From Notospermus geniculatus (Eukaryota > Nemertea > Pilidiophora > Heteronemertea > Lineidae), in the NCBI GenBank assembly GCA_002633025.1, contig NMRB01002521.1, forward strand, positions 29,460-93,459: a DNA stretch of 64,000 nt, in the 5' to 3' direction. This document shows, piece by piece, positions 23,018-33,462 of the stretch; within the stretch, counting starts at the first letter, position 1, and the number at the start of each line of letters is the position of its first letter. Both the position numbers and the translations under genes were made by a program. The notes below the pieces were generated by a model. That model had not been told where the DNA came from, searched no databases, and was given only the letters and a program-made list of their open reading frames with translations.

Positions 23018-23924
23018 TGTATATTCTTGCGTCATTCAACTAACAAATATCAGATATATCCATACCATAGTGCGTCAGCATTTGCACAAAAGTCGTGCGC
23101 GTTGAACGTAGTTTGCTTCAAGGCCAATGTCCAACCCCACTTAACCGAGACTGCTCAGTTTTTCATCTGATTTATTTGAAAAAACGCCGTAAGTCAAGGT
23201 GTACGGCAGGTCTTACGCTTGTGGTGTAGGTGATGTTTATGGGCTGTTGATAGTGAAACTTATGTCAGGACGTAAATCAGCTCCGCTGTTCGGCAAGCAT
23301 GCTGCCACTGCCGATCAAGAGGAAACAGAACATGAAAACTCTGTTCTCGGTGAAGATAAACTAGGTCAGGCGTGCAGTCCACGCCTTTGCAATCTTCCTT
23401 TCTTTTCAATTTCAACCAGTTGAAATCAAAACAATATTCGAAAGTGATCCCTCACTGCGTGGCAGTGTCGTTTAAAAGTTGTTGTTGTCGTTGATGAAGT
23501 ACTGGCGCCCCCTCATGCACTCGCCGACTCCGCGTCTATATCAACTCATGGGAGTATACTTGTCTATTTTGATCGACTTCAGTTTCCTGCTTTTAACAAT
23601 TTGTCTATGCGGGAGGACAGTTGGAAAATAGTGCACAGATGACACGGAGACAGTGCCCCTATCCCTTCAGTCCCTTGTGGTGTCACAACCAAGGTTTGGT
23701 CGAAACTTCAACACCATTTTCGATGCCGTTCCGCTGTGTCCCCTGTGGTGATGTTGGCGACATTTTGGAGATCTTCTACAATAGGCAACAGGGTGCCACA
23801 CATGCATTTATCTGTAAAATCCGTCACAGCCGTTTATTTGGCGTTGGAGCAAAGACGACCGGAGATCCTCCTTGCAGTAAGTTGCATTGTGGTCTCGGAG
23901 GTGATGTGTCTCCGAAGTCAATTC

Positions 23925-23995
23925 GTGCAATCCTTGGTAGAGTATCCCCGCCTGTCACGCGGGACACTCGTTTTCGATTCCAGCCCGGTGGTAAA
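23925..23995 (+). pseudogene. tRNA-Asp-like remnant (tRNA pseudogene or SINE piece)
   Basis: GAGTATCCCCGCCTGTCACG then CGGGA matches the anticodon arm of eukaryotic tRNA-Asp (anticodon GTC) base for base, and TTTTCGATTCCAG resembles its T-arm B box. The D-arm and acceptor stem do not match well. I read it as a decayed tRNA or the head of a tRNA-derived SINE. Confidence 0.55.
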
Positions 23996-24837
23996 AGATA
24001 CTTTTGAAGTTTTTTCTCCGACTGTCTTATTTAAATGAAAGATGTGTTGTGTCCCCTCATCACCTGTTTAGAATGTTTGGTAGTTTGTTTTTTATCAACT
24101 TTTAGTTCCCTGACTATTGGGAGCAAGACTGATCAGTCCAGAATTTGCCAGTGCACTCTCTTGTGTGAACTTTATACATCATACTGAGAGGTCATCGCTA
24201 TTTCATTGAACTGTTTGTCATCACTCTATCTATCGGTAACGTAAATATAGGCCTACATTTAATGCCTTCTAAAATGCACTCTACAGTATTAAACAGAAAC
24301 TGGCCATTAATGTACCCATGTACACTAGCCCAAAGGCTATCTACAACAGCAGTCGCTGATCGGCAAGCGAACAATAATGTTTCACTCTACACAACAGAAA
24401 CAGCCGCTAGAATATCAATATATAGTTAGTCTTTTTCCAGCTTCAGGATGATATCGTTTGAGCTTGGACCATTGTTGCCGGCAATAGTCGTGCAATGTAG
24501 CGGCTGATGGTACAGATCATAAAATTACGATCACCTGCCAATACACACAGATGGAAAGAGTTCATACACACAGAGTTTGATAACAGATCAAACACTGCTG
24601 TCAAGTCAGATGTTGTGTCTGTTGTGTCAGATGGTCAAGTTTTCAAGTCAAAATTTATATCTGTTGTGCATTTACCAGCTGTCCCCAGATACCATCAGTC
24701 TGTTGCTCATTTCCCTGAGAATGACGGGACAATGACAGAAACTAGGTTGGTTTTATGAGAAAGTGTTGGGCCTACTGTGATGTCACGCTGTCTAGGCCAG
24801 TGGGAGACTTTACTGCCGTTAGAGGCCACCACCAGTT

Positions 24838-25064
24838 AGGCCGAATGGGTGAATGTCGTCCTGGGTGACCCTAAATGTCACCCAGTACAAAACTTGGTGA
24901 CCCTAAACGTCACCCAGAACAAGGCTGGGTGACGTTTAGACCCTAAACGTCACCCAGTTTGAATGTCGTGCCATTTTAAAACCTGCGTCTGAGGTTGGCG
25001 ATCGATAGTGGAACGTCTCTCAGCTAGCGCTCGCAAAATCAAGAAATGAACAAACGTGACAGTT
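24838..25064. mobile_element. Family 8 element, half copy
   Basis: GGCCGAATGGGTGAATGTCG TCCTGGGTGACC and following GTCACCCAG modules match the left arm of 14234-14827. It stops where another element begins at about 25070. Confidence 0.65.
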
Positions 25065-25073
25065 TTTTGTCGA

Positions 25074-25360
25074 AAGTTCGCTGTCAGGTAGTAACTGCCC
25101 AAAGACTATTCCGTGGAGGTTGTTAATCAGCTAGTGACTGTATGACAGCAATTATTGCTGTCATACAGTCACTAGGGAGGTTTCGCAAGCGCCCGGTTAG
25201 GCCATACGACGACGTTTATCTATTGTTTGGGTATACCCACACAATAGATAAACGTCGTCGTAGGGCCTAACCGGGTGCTTGCGAAACCTCCCTACTAGCT
25301 GAACAACTTCCACGGGATAGTCTTTGGATAGTTACTATCTGACAGCAAACGTTCGACAGA
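25074..25360. mobile_element. Nested MITEs: outer palindrome hosting a Family 4b element
   Basis: The outer arms TGTCGAAAGTTCGCTGTCAG...CCAAAGACTATTCCGTGGAG and their complement surround an inner TA-flanked element (25175-25292). The inner ends are GGGAGGTTTCGCAAGCGCCC and complement; its core GATAAACGTCGTCGTA is palindromic. The inner element shares its outermost 11 bases with Family 4a, and a second copy is at 47523-47644. A further perfect palindrome (GTGACTGTATGACAGCAAT and its complement) lies between outer arm and inner element. Confidence 0.8.
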
Positions 25361-25874
25361 AAACTCACGTGGAGCAGCGCCTTTAGGCTGCACAGGTTTT
25401 CTCCAAAGGCAGGAAAGGGTTAACATGGCTACATGTTCATTTCATGAAGTCCACACCTGCTGCCGAGTTCAGAGAACAGCCGCCAGTTTGTGGTCGGTTT
25501 TATCCATTATAGCACGCCGATGCATTTGACTGACTCCGTTGTTTGTGTTACTGGATCCACAAGCTCGTATCCGGGCATTTCTGCATTATTCATATATAAA
25601 TGGGCACAAGGGAAACGAGAGTGCCAGCTCCCCTTGTAATATGTGAAATCAATTGGGGAAATTGAATTCTGTCGATGACATTGAAACTGGTCAGAGGTAT
25701 TGTCAGCCAGCACGTACGGGGGTAAAGTCTTTGTATGCCGCTAGTGGGCCACATCATGTTATGTTATACACAAAGAGAGACAATGGGTCATTTTATTAAC
25801 TTGTTGAAATTGATCACCAAATGGCAAGCGAGATTTGAAATGAAGTTCAGTCTTATTTTATCGCGCGGGGTTGG

Positions 25875-26340
25875 TTTAAAGCTGAACTGCATGAACAAAA
25901 AGCCCCCATGCGACGAGCAAGAGAATTTGTAATCCACCACGCTGTCCACTCGGCCAACGAGCCAGCTGCCAGGGACACGATTTGTGTTTGTCATAGACGT
26001 AGGCCTTCGACTTACGTAATAATACTACGAATACGAGAAAACATGGGAATCTACCAACAAGTTCGGTGGCCGACGAATGGGGAAGACGGTGGAACAAACA
26101 TAACAGAGCGTGGGTTCGATTCCCTGCGGGGTCGATTTTTTTTCTATCAAAAAAAAGTGTTCAGCAGGAGCTCACTAGAGGATGTTGACACCTCGACAGT
26201 TCGAAGACGAATACGGTGGCGCCTACCTGGCCTCGTGGGGTCTATCATGTTCTGAGCCTTCGTTTGAGGTGTTTGCAGTGCGTTTGCAATTCTCTTGCTC
26301 GTCGCATGAGGGCTTTTTGTTCATGCAGTTCAGCTTTAAT
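25875..26340. repeat. Inverted repeat with tRNA-like A and B boxes
   Basis: 25875-25932 and 26285-26340 are inverted copies (TCTTGCTCGTCGCATG, GGGCTTTTTGTTCATGCAGT). On the minus strand, TTGGCCGAGTGG near 25955 looks like a tRNA Leu/Ser A box. On the plus strand GTGGGTTCGATTCCCTGC (about 26112) is a perfect B box. Probably SINE-derived. Neither folds into a convincing complete tRNA by eye. Confidence 0.45.
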
Positions 26341-26590
26341 GGCATAGGATATACATGTAGTCTTCGAAACGACTTTACATTGTTAAAAGCAGGAAACCGA
26401 AATCAATCAAAATAGCAAAGCCAACTGTTGATATAGACGCGAAGACGGCGTGTGCATGAGGAGGTGGCAGTACTTCATCAACGACAACAACAACAACTAA
26501 ACGACACTACCACGCACTGAGGGACCACTTCCGAATATTAGTTCGATTTCAAGTGAAAAGGAAGATTGCATGCACGCCTCACCTGGCTAC

Positions 26591-29559
26591 CTATATAACG
26601 TGAAATGGTCACAACTAGCCTACACGTCGACAAAATCGAAATCATTTTGAATGTAAATAGATAACCCGGTCTCATGACTGATACGAAACTATAACCAATC
26701 ACTCGAGTTAATTAGTAGTTAACGTCGCTAATTAACTCCCATAACATCGCTAGAGTTTTTTTACTGCAATGCATCTTTACTCCATCTCACGATCAAGTCT
26801 GCTAAATCACGTGCTTGCCGCGAAGAAATGTACGCCTGGTTTTGTTTACTTGACATGAATTTGATCAAGGAGTACGGAAATTAACGGGCAAGGGAAAATT
26901 TATAGGATAATGATAGGAAAGAGAGTGTGAGTAACTCTGAGATGGTAATTAGTTCTTGTAATTGCTAGATCTTACAGGCAATTCCCTCAGTAGTTTCTTT
27001 TCCGAACGATTTTCTTTGAGATGTCACACAAGAGAGAGGATTGAATTGTTGCACATCACACGCTCTTCGTAAAGAAAGCGAAATGAATTTCATCAGTGCA
27101 AGTTAGTTTCCTCAGAGGGCCATGATATGCATACAACAGTAGTTCTATACGCCGCGGATGGGAACTACGGAATCCACGAGAGTCCGTGTTCAAGTTTGGG
27201 ACCAGCATCTTGTCCAAACAAGGCCATCGACTGCGTCTTTAGCCTTGTACAAATCATGTCTTCTTTTGCGTTAATGCATAAATTATAAATGAGTCTGACC
27301 CGTACTTGACCTCGCCACGAGCCAATGAGAACTCGTGAAACAGGTCACCGTTCGGCACTTTCCCTTCTCATCCCGCACACATTTGTAACACGGATTTTGA
27401 TTGGCACATCGATTTGCCTTCGCACACCGATGATAGGCTGAGGCGTCTGAGCTCTCAGAAGCGGGAAATGTGATGGACTCAAACCAGGCTAGATGGGCGT
27501 CAGGCCAGATAGACTGGAGAGAGTCAGATGGGGACCAGCGACTTCTGTGGAAACGTGCCTGCAGGCCTATCGATGTACAGCGAGGTTGAAAATGTTCTCG
27601 GCCTGCCCTGTAAAGATCATGTACTGGTATCCAACGTATCAGTCACGGTCCACTCTCGTTACGGTTACGATAGGACGGGTCGTGGACAGTGCTCTGCACC
27701 AGGGCCTGCCCATTTCTACCGTAACCCCTTTATGGGTCCACGAAATGCATGTAACTCGTTAGGTTGTACAGCCAGCATAGGAGGACGGTATTGACGAGGA
27801 CTCCCATGTTCTTTGACACAGCTATGCACCTCTGGTTACATAACAGTGGGTGTGTCTTTGTCTTGTACCGAAAAGTTTGGGAGTTCGTCAGTCTTGGGGT
27901 CGAAACTTGGGCGAGTTATAGAGATATGCTGATTTTAAATTACTGTGGCTTGCTTTTTCGCCAATGTGACTTTGATATCTTCCAATAACTTCAAGTGAAG
28001 TAAGTATTTTATAACTTCGCGTTCAGATAACCTGCACTTCCTCGTCACACGTTTTACCAAAAACAGATAAGCCAGCGAAAACAGATAAAACGCGAATTTA
28101 GAGACATTTTATACAAACATCGAGCAAAAAAACCTTCAAATTGGCTTTTTGGTTTTACGAAACAACCCACAGCACCTGGAATCGCCTCAGTTTGGAGAGG
28201 CCTAACCTCGGACATCGAAGAAGCTTAACAAACGAACTTTAAAACACATTACTCAATCAGTCTCGACAAGAAGCTAATCCAAGTGCTCTTGTAGCGTAAT
28301 TGAAACAATGACATTCTTTGATCACCTGCTTGCCCGATGTCCAAAGGAAAGCGAACTGCACTGCATCAAACCGACAGAAAACCGCACCTAGGCTTCACTG
28401 TTGTATGCACAATTACGCAAATATACACAAGAGCTTCGCGTGGCGTCGAGGTTGTAACAGGTTGATTAGTAGCCGTCAATACGGTTAGAATCCGGACACC
28501 CCATCCATCACGCCATGATAAAGGTGTTTTTCAGAAGCTGATCACGGGCTTATGATGCCGGACAATACATCATTGTCCAATACAGAATAAGACACTTCGG
28601 ACAATGTCCTGATCTGGGATTAGGGAGTTGTCACCAGGTCAGACGAAAGAAAAAAATACAATTGACATGTCCCAGTATCGGCGATGAATTAACCTGTCAT
28701 CACTCAGCTAATTCGACGACTGTTAATTAGCCGTGTTTTTTTCAGACTAGAGAGATGCTTGGCTCTCTTCGTTGCCTTCTGCAGCGTTAAAGTTCCTTTC
28801 TTGGTTTTGCTTGCTCAATTCGGCTGTTCTTTATCGTTCCACGTTCTTTTTGTGGTCACTACCTAAAATCCCCGCAGCTGGGCAATTCTCCGGTAACGGA
28901 ATTACATTTTATGGACAATTTTCAACATTCATTCGCAAATTTTTAAAAAAAGTTATCTAGTATAAAGTTATGTTCAACGGCCTAGTGAGAAATGACTCCC
29001 AGCATCAACTAGCATGCGCTAAAAACTGAAAGAATGCCACACGTATGTGATGTAAGCAACGGAATTAATCAGAGAGTAATCCGTTAAGCATTAGAGTCCA
29101 TTTCGTGTGCTCTTTTGTCTTTTAAAATGCATGCAAGATATTCCGAGGGTCGTTTCTCTATAAATGCAATAAAAGTTTTCTTTCAGATCCATGTCTTTGT
29201 AACTGATCAATCAGGGTGACATTTGCTGATTCTCTGCTGGAGAATAGCCCAGCTCAGCTGCCGTTTGGCCGTGTCCATTTCTTTGCCTATATCATCTGAA
29301 TTTGCAAAGACCTTATCGGAGTGGCGTCCATTGCAATCCTCCCTGTACGACACACACCAAACCGAGTCATTAGCGGTCGGTGGGTTTATCATCAACCCCT
29401 GATCACAGGACTAATGAAGTTAGCCTCATCCCTGATGAGTTCATGTCTGAGCTGTGTATCACTGGACAAATCACAAGAACGGGAAGGTGCTCCGAGTACG
29501 TCAATATCACCGCTACAAGGCCAATAATGGCGTGGCAGACAATTAATACGTCTAGCCAC
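26591..29559. other. Intronic non-coding stretch, nothing recognised
   Basis: About 3 kb of the Hox4 intron in which no gene, repeat family or RNA was recognised. Being repeat-free within a repeat-rich intron, it is a reasonable place to look for conserved regulatory DNA. Confidence 0.4.
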
Positions 29560-29711
29560 TAGGGCCGTATGCACCAAACGAAGATTATCTTGAACTCAGG
29601 TTGAGCCACAACTTTTCAATTGTTCAGGTTTGCCAGGGCATGACGCGACAATGGAAAAGTTGTGGCTCAACTTGAGTTCAAGATAATCTTCGCTTGGTGC
29701 ATACGATCCTA
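29560..29711. mobile_element. MITE with GGGCCGTATGCACCAA ends
   Basis: About 150 bp. GTATGCACCAAACGAAGATT then ATCTTGAACTCA is the complement of GAGTTCAAGATAATCTTCGC then TTGGTGCATAC. CTAG/TA bases occur at both borders. Confidence 0.85.
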
Positions 29712-30416
29712 GAAGTCAAAATCCAGAAACACATCCAGTAGCATCTCACCGACAACTTGGACATTTTCCCGAGAGCGCCACCGACTTTTTCAAAAAACCA
29801 ACTTCTTCCCCAGGAGTAGAAGCCTTTCGCAACTTAGGCCAAAATCAAAGGAACAAGTCTTTGACCCATAGCAAGTGTAAACATCAAATGCTATTTTCGC
29901 CACCAGAGGAAGGTGGCCCTTCTTCCAGCACTTCACTCTGCTGCACACAACTTGCATGACTTGGCTTGGGGTTCATCTGTCTTCAAATCGGAGGGGTGAT
30001 TACACTAGCGTTTCAAATTTTGAAAAGACATGGCTTTAGCAACAAGGTCTTACTGACAAGACCCGAAAGCAGCTTACTGGCGTAAAGGCAAATGATATTG
30101 TAACGACAACGTACTGTTCTGGTAATCAAAAGTTGATTCAAGATAATCTATGAAAGGTTTACCACGTACAAGACGGTGAGAAAGAGGATTTACCGGAAAG
30201 GTTGATGGATTTTTTCCTGGCCGAGGTTCCCGACGGAAATTGATGCATTTTCGCAGCTACGATCTGACAAGGGTGATCATTCACCAGATAAGTCCTGTCT
30301 CATTATTGCGTGTTAACTCTGGTTTACGCTACACACACAAGTAAAGAATCAAGGTCGTTTATAAGAACTTAAGCCACGGTGATGATGCAAGTCGGTGGAT
30401 AGATTCGACAAAGCAG

Positions 30417-30604
30417 GACAGAACACCGGTGTAACATCTGCCAGTGTTCCCCATCTGTGAGTGTTCCCCTACTATTGTCTGACGGAATAAGCGGCGACTT
30501 GACAACAGGGGACACTCAGAGAAACATGTCGATCTATCTGACAGCATTTCACAAACAATAGGGGACACACTCACCCACAGAAACACTGGCAGATATAACA
30601 CTTC
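30417..30604 (-). mobile_element. Inverted copy of the 15.7-kb minisatellite-bearing element
   Basis: Reverse complement of 15733-16003 but with a single GTGTTTCTGTGGGT unit instead of four. Shared words include AATAGTAGGGGAACACTCAC and ATCTGCCAGTGTT. Confidence 0.75.
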
Positions 30605-30823
30605 GCCTGGTTGATCGAATCGAACTTTGAAGCCCTCGTCGCCGGCACTGCTTCGAATACAGCCTAGATCTTAAGACGAGAACGACGAACAACTGTAGGA
30701 TCAACTATCTTCCTATGTAGCAAGAGGCAACTTAAAGCCAGGCCCTGGTAAAACTGTTTGCTGCCAGAGCAGTTAAAAAGAAAGCAAGTGACTACTTCTT
30801 ACAGCTGTAGATACTTGGGCGTC

Positions 30824-30929
30824 TAATTTTGGCTGAATCAGTTAATGTCGTCCTGGGTACACCTCTTTATTACCCTGGGTATTAATGAGGTGTACCCAGG
30901 AAGACATTAACCGATTCAGCCTAATTTTG
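30824..30929. mobile_element. Short palindromic element with 8-bp duplications
   Basis: GGCTGAATCAGTTAATGTCG TCCTGGGTACACCTC faces its complement across a 15-bp loop. TAATTTTG at 30824-30831 and 30922-30929 is a direct flanking repeat. An 8-bp duplication is typical of hAT elements. The inner module resembles Family 8. Confidence 0.7.
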
Positions 30930-31059
30930 GGTACAGCTGCAAGGAACCAAAATGTTCATAAGGTTGAACGGGTCTCAGACATTTCAGGGACCTCGAAATT
31001 GAAACTACGTCCATGGACATATTCGCAATGCTCTGGTGGGACATCATCCTTAGAACATC

Positions 31060-31130
31060 AGGGTTCTTAGTGCTCGCTCCCTTCGTGTTTGTGTGCGGTG
31101 ACGAAGGGAGCGAGCACTAAGAACCCCTGA
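31060..31130. mobile_element. Family 3 palindrome, copy 2
   Basis: CAGGGTTCTTAGTGCTCGCT CCCTTCG and its complement CGAAGGGAGCGAGCACTAAG AACCCCTG, with an 18-bp loop. The best-preserved copy of the family in the window. Confidence 0.8.
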
Positions 31131-32078
31131 TGTTCTCAGGGAGGTGAGGAATGCGGATGGGTGAGTTGGCTGGCGGTTTTGTCTTCAAAGCCATGGCGAA
31201 AGCACGATAAAGGGTAAGAAACCAGTCGACTGACGGCACCCTCACTCTTGCGGAGGCTTTGCTTTGAGGAACGTTCCTGAAGTCCAACCCATATTTTTAT
31301 TTCACCATGATTGAGTTTCCTCGCTGGGGCACTCACCCTGTATCGTCTCGTGAACAATTTGGAAATGAATCACGGGTTTCCCCAAGGAGAAAAAAAAAAT
31401 CTAAGTTGTGACTCTAAATGAGGCATGTGAGGGGTACTCGCACGAAAAGAGCCGATTCACAGCACGAAAACAACTTAGCTGAAACTACATTGCATAACGC
31501 TTTGGCGGCAACATCAAAGGGATTCTAAAAATAATTGACATTCGGGCTCATTAAGCTTGGTTGCGCTGTACAGCTTGGTTCGCTGAAGCCAGCGAAGCTT
31601 TAGTGATGAAGAGATCGATGGCTTTACCAGGATGGAACTGCGTAGCTGAAAATGCAACTGGAGTTTGGAGGAATTTAGAATTAACGACTGTCCAATACAC
31701 AGGTTCAAAGGGCGTGGTTGTGAATGATGGCCATGGGCAAAACCACGATATTTCAAACCGAAAAGAACGACCAAGAAAGGGCTAATAATGCAAAAAGGTG
31801 TAAATATCGTATAATCCTATGAAACAGGGTAAAGTACCCAGTATCTTGGGGAACGGCTGCCTTTAGAGTCAGGGTAGGGGTTAGGCTTAGGAGTAGGAGG
31901 CTTTAGCGGCTAAGGGGGGGGTCAGGTATCAAGCCAAGGGTATGGGATAGGGGCCAGGGGTTAGGATTCGTGGACGATATTCACCCCTTCAGCGCTAATA
32001 ATGTTCCACCCTGATCTGAGGTTGTCGGGGATTCTTAGGCTACTGCTCCACCTGCGAGACGTTTCTCACAGGAGTTAT
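31131..32078. other. Intronic stretch with degenerate G-rich tract
   Basis: No gene recognised. 31855-31970 is purine-rich with many GG/GGG steps (GGGTAGGGGTTAGGCTTAGG), reminiscent of degenerate telomere-like repeats. Confidence 0.45.
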
Positions 32079-32225
32079 TAGGGAGGTTTAGAAATCAAAC
32101 GATAAACGTAAACGTTAACGGCAACGTTATTTTCGTACCGAAAATGCAATATAAAATCTGGTGAATGTGTAGTATGAAAAGTAACGTTGTCGTAAAGTTT
32201 ACGTTTATCGTTTGATTTCTCCCTA
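32079..32225. mobile_element. Family 4a MITE, copy 2
   Basis: TA-flanked (32079-32080, 32224-32225) with GGGAGGTTTAGAAATCAAAC and GATAAACGTAAACG arms. The right terminus has lost the AAAC part of the end (TTTGATTTCTCCC). Confidence 0.85.
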
Positions 32226-32962
32226 TAATGCAGTTCGCCCACAAACATAGAGAAGCAGCTGTAACAACCCCTACAATAACGTCGGGATGATGGTGCCTTC
32301 GGACTGATGGTGCCCTTCATAACCTTCATTCTCACAAAAATCCACCCGGTGTATGATAACTTGGGCCACAACTGTACACCAAACCCTATTACAAACCATC
32401 ATTTTATCCATGTCGGTGTTTGAAATGAAAATAAATCTGTTTTTAAATGGATTTTTAATCGGCCCACCAAGGATTACATCGGAAATTTACAGTTAAATGA
32501 TACGTTATTATATGAACTGGGACAGGTCGCGGTGTCATGTGCATCAACAACGATCGTGCCAACGGCCAGCTTTTTGGTTGCTGTGGTAATCCGGGGAGAC
32601 CGACCCTGGATGAGGATTGGATTTTCAAGATGGCCGCCTACTCTTCTCAGAAACCATCTTATGAGTGAGCTTGTGCGTGGATCATTTCTGGATTTCCCAG
32701 GAAACGACCCAAGATACGTGTAGCTACTGCTGAAAGACATCGTCTGATAGGTCAGTCTGAATTGCGTAGATAAAAACTAGTATATAGTAGGCCACCAGCG
32801 AAAAAAAAATGCAAAATAGACCGATACAATTTATTCGGAGGTAATCAGGGTTTCTTACCGTGCACCCGCACTCAAAACAAGTTCCATAACAGGCCAGTTT
32901 GACTTGTCAGGGAACAAGCAATGGAGTTGAGAAGAGCTGGTACATGTCATGCATGTACTTAA

Positions 32963-33352
32963 GGAGCCCGGTGGTGTAGTGGTGTTCGGGTCTCCGACTA
33001 GCGGTCAGAGGGTCCCGGGTTCGACTCCCACTGACTGGGCGAGACTTCGGGCAAGTCTCTTTGCCTCCTGGCCTCTCTCCACCCAGGTGTATAAATGGGT
33101 ATCGGTCGAAAATGCTCGATTGTAGCGCTGAATGGGCAGCTCATCAGGGCCCATATTCATGAAACTACTTAAGTCTAAGTGTGACACTTATCCATTGTTC
33201 AACACAAAAGATACATGTAAGTATCACACTTTGACTTAAGTTTGTTTATGAATATGGACCATGAGTTCTAGGTTTCAAGACAGACTGGGGTTAAAGTGTA
33301 AAGTCGGATGAGAGCCTTTACCGTAGTTGATATCTAACCCAAACTTTAAACT
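32963..33352 (+). mobile_element. tRNA-derived SINE, copy 1, hosting a Family 1 MITE
   Basis: Head GGAGCCCGGTGGTGTAGTGG with A box TGGTGTAGTGG, then B box GGGTTCGACTCCC (33017-33029), a body (GGTGTATAAATGGGTATCGG, TGTAGCGCTGAATGGGCAGC) and a tail shared with the minus-strand copy at 35838-36115. The Family 1 element at 33147-33260 interrupts it at CTCATCA, so the MITE is younger than the SINE. Confidence 0.8.
33147..33260. mobile_element. Family 1 MITE inside the SINE
   Basis: GGGCCCATATTCATGAAACT to GTTTATGAATATGGACC with the standard inner arms. The uninterrupted SINE at 35838-36115 shows the empty site. Confidence 0.85.
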
Positions 33353-33374
33353 TTTTAAACAACTTATTCTGAGA

Positions 33375-33462
33375 GGTGCATGCTTACTGCTCGCTCCCCC
33401 CGCCCCCGCATACCGATCTGTGCGGTGACGGGCGGAGGGAGCATTAAAAAACCTGATTAGTT
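33375..33462. mobile_element. Family 3 palindrome, copy 3 (diverged)
   Basis: TACTGCTCGCTCCCCCCGCC opposes GGGCGGAGGGAGCATTAAAA around a GCGGTGACGG loop shared with the copy at 31060-31130. Confidence 0.6.

Larger units (their letters stand above)
23360..26590. mobile_element. About 3.2-kb structure bounded by diverged inverted repeats
   Basis: 23360-23605 (GGTCAGGCGTGCA..., GTTGTTGTTGTCGTTGATGA, CGCGTCTATATCAAC, TTTCCTGCTTTTAACAAT) is the diverged reverse complement of 26375-26590. The interior carries a tRNA-Asp-like remnant, a half Family 8 element and the nested palindromes at 25074-25360. No transposase was recognised. It could be an old TIR transposon or an inverted duplication in the Hox4 intron. 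Confidence 0.6.

Noticed and set aside
23621-24007. 128-codon ORF in the Hox4 intron
   Set aside because: It overlaps another frame of equal quality and the tRNA-Asp remnant; no family resemblance.
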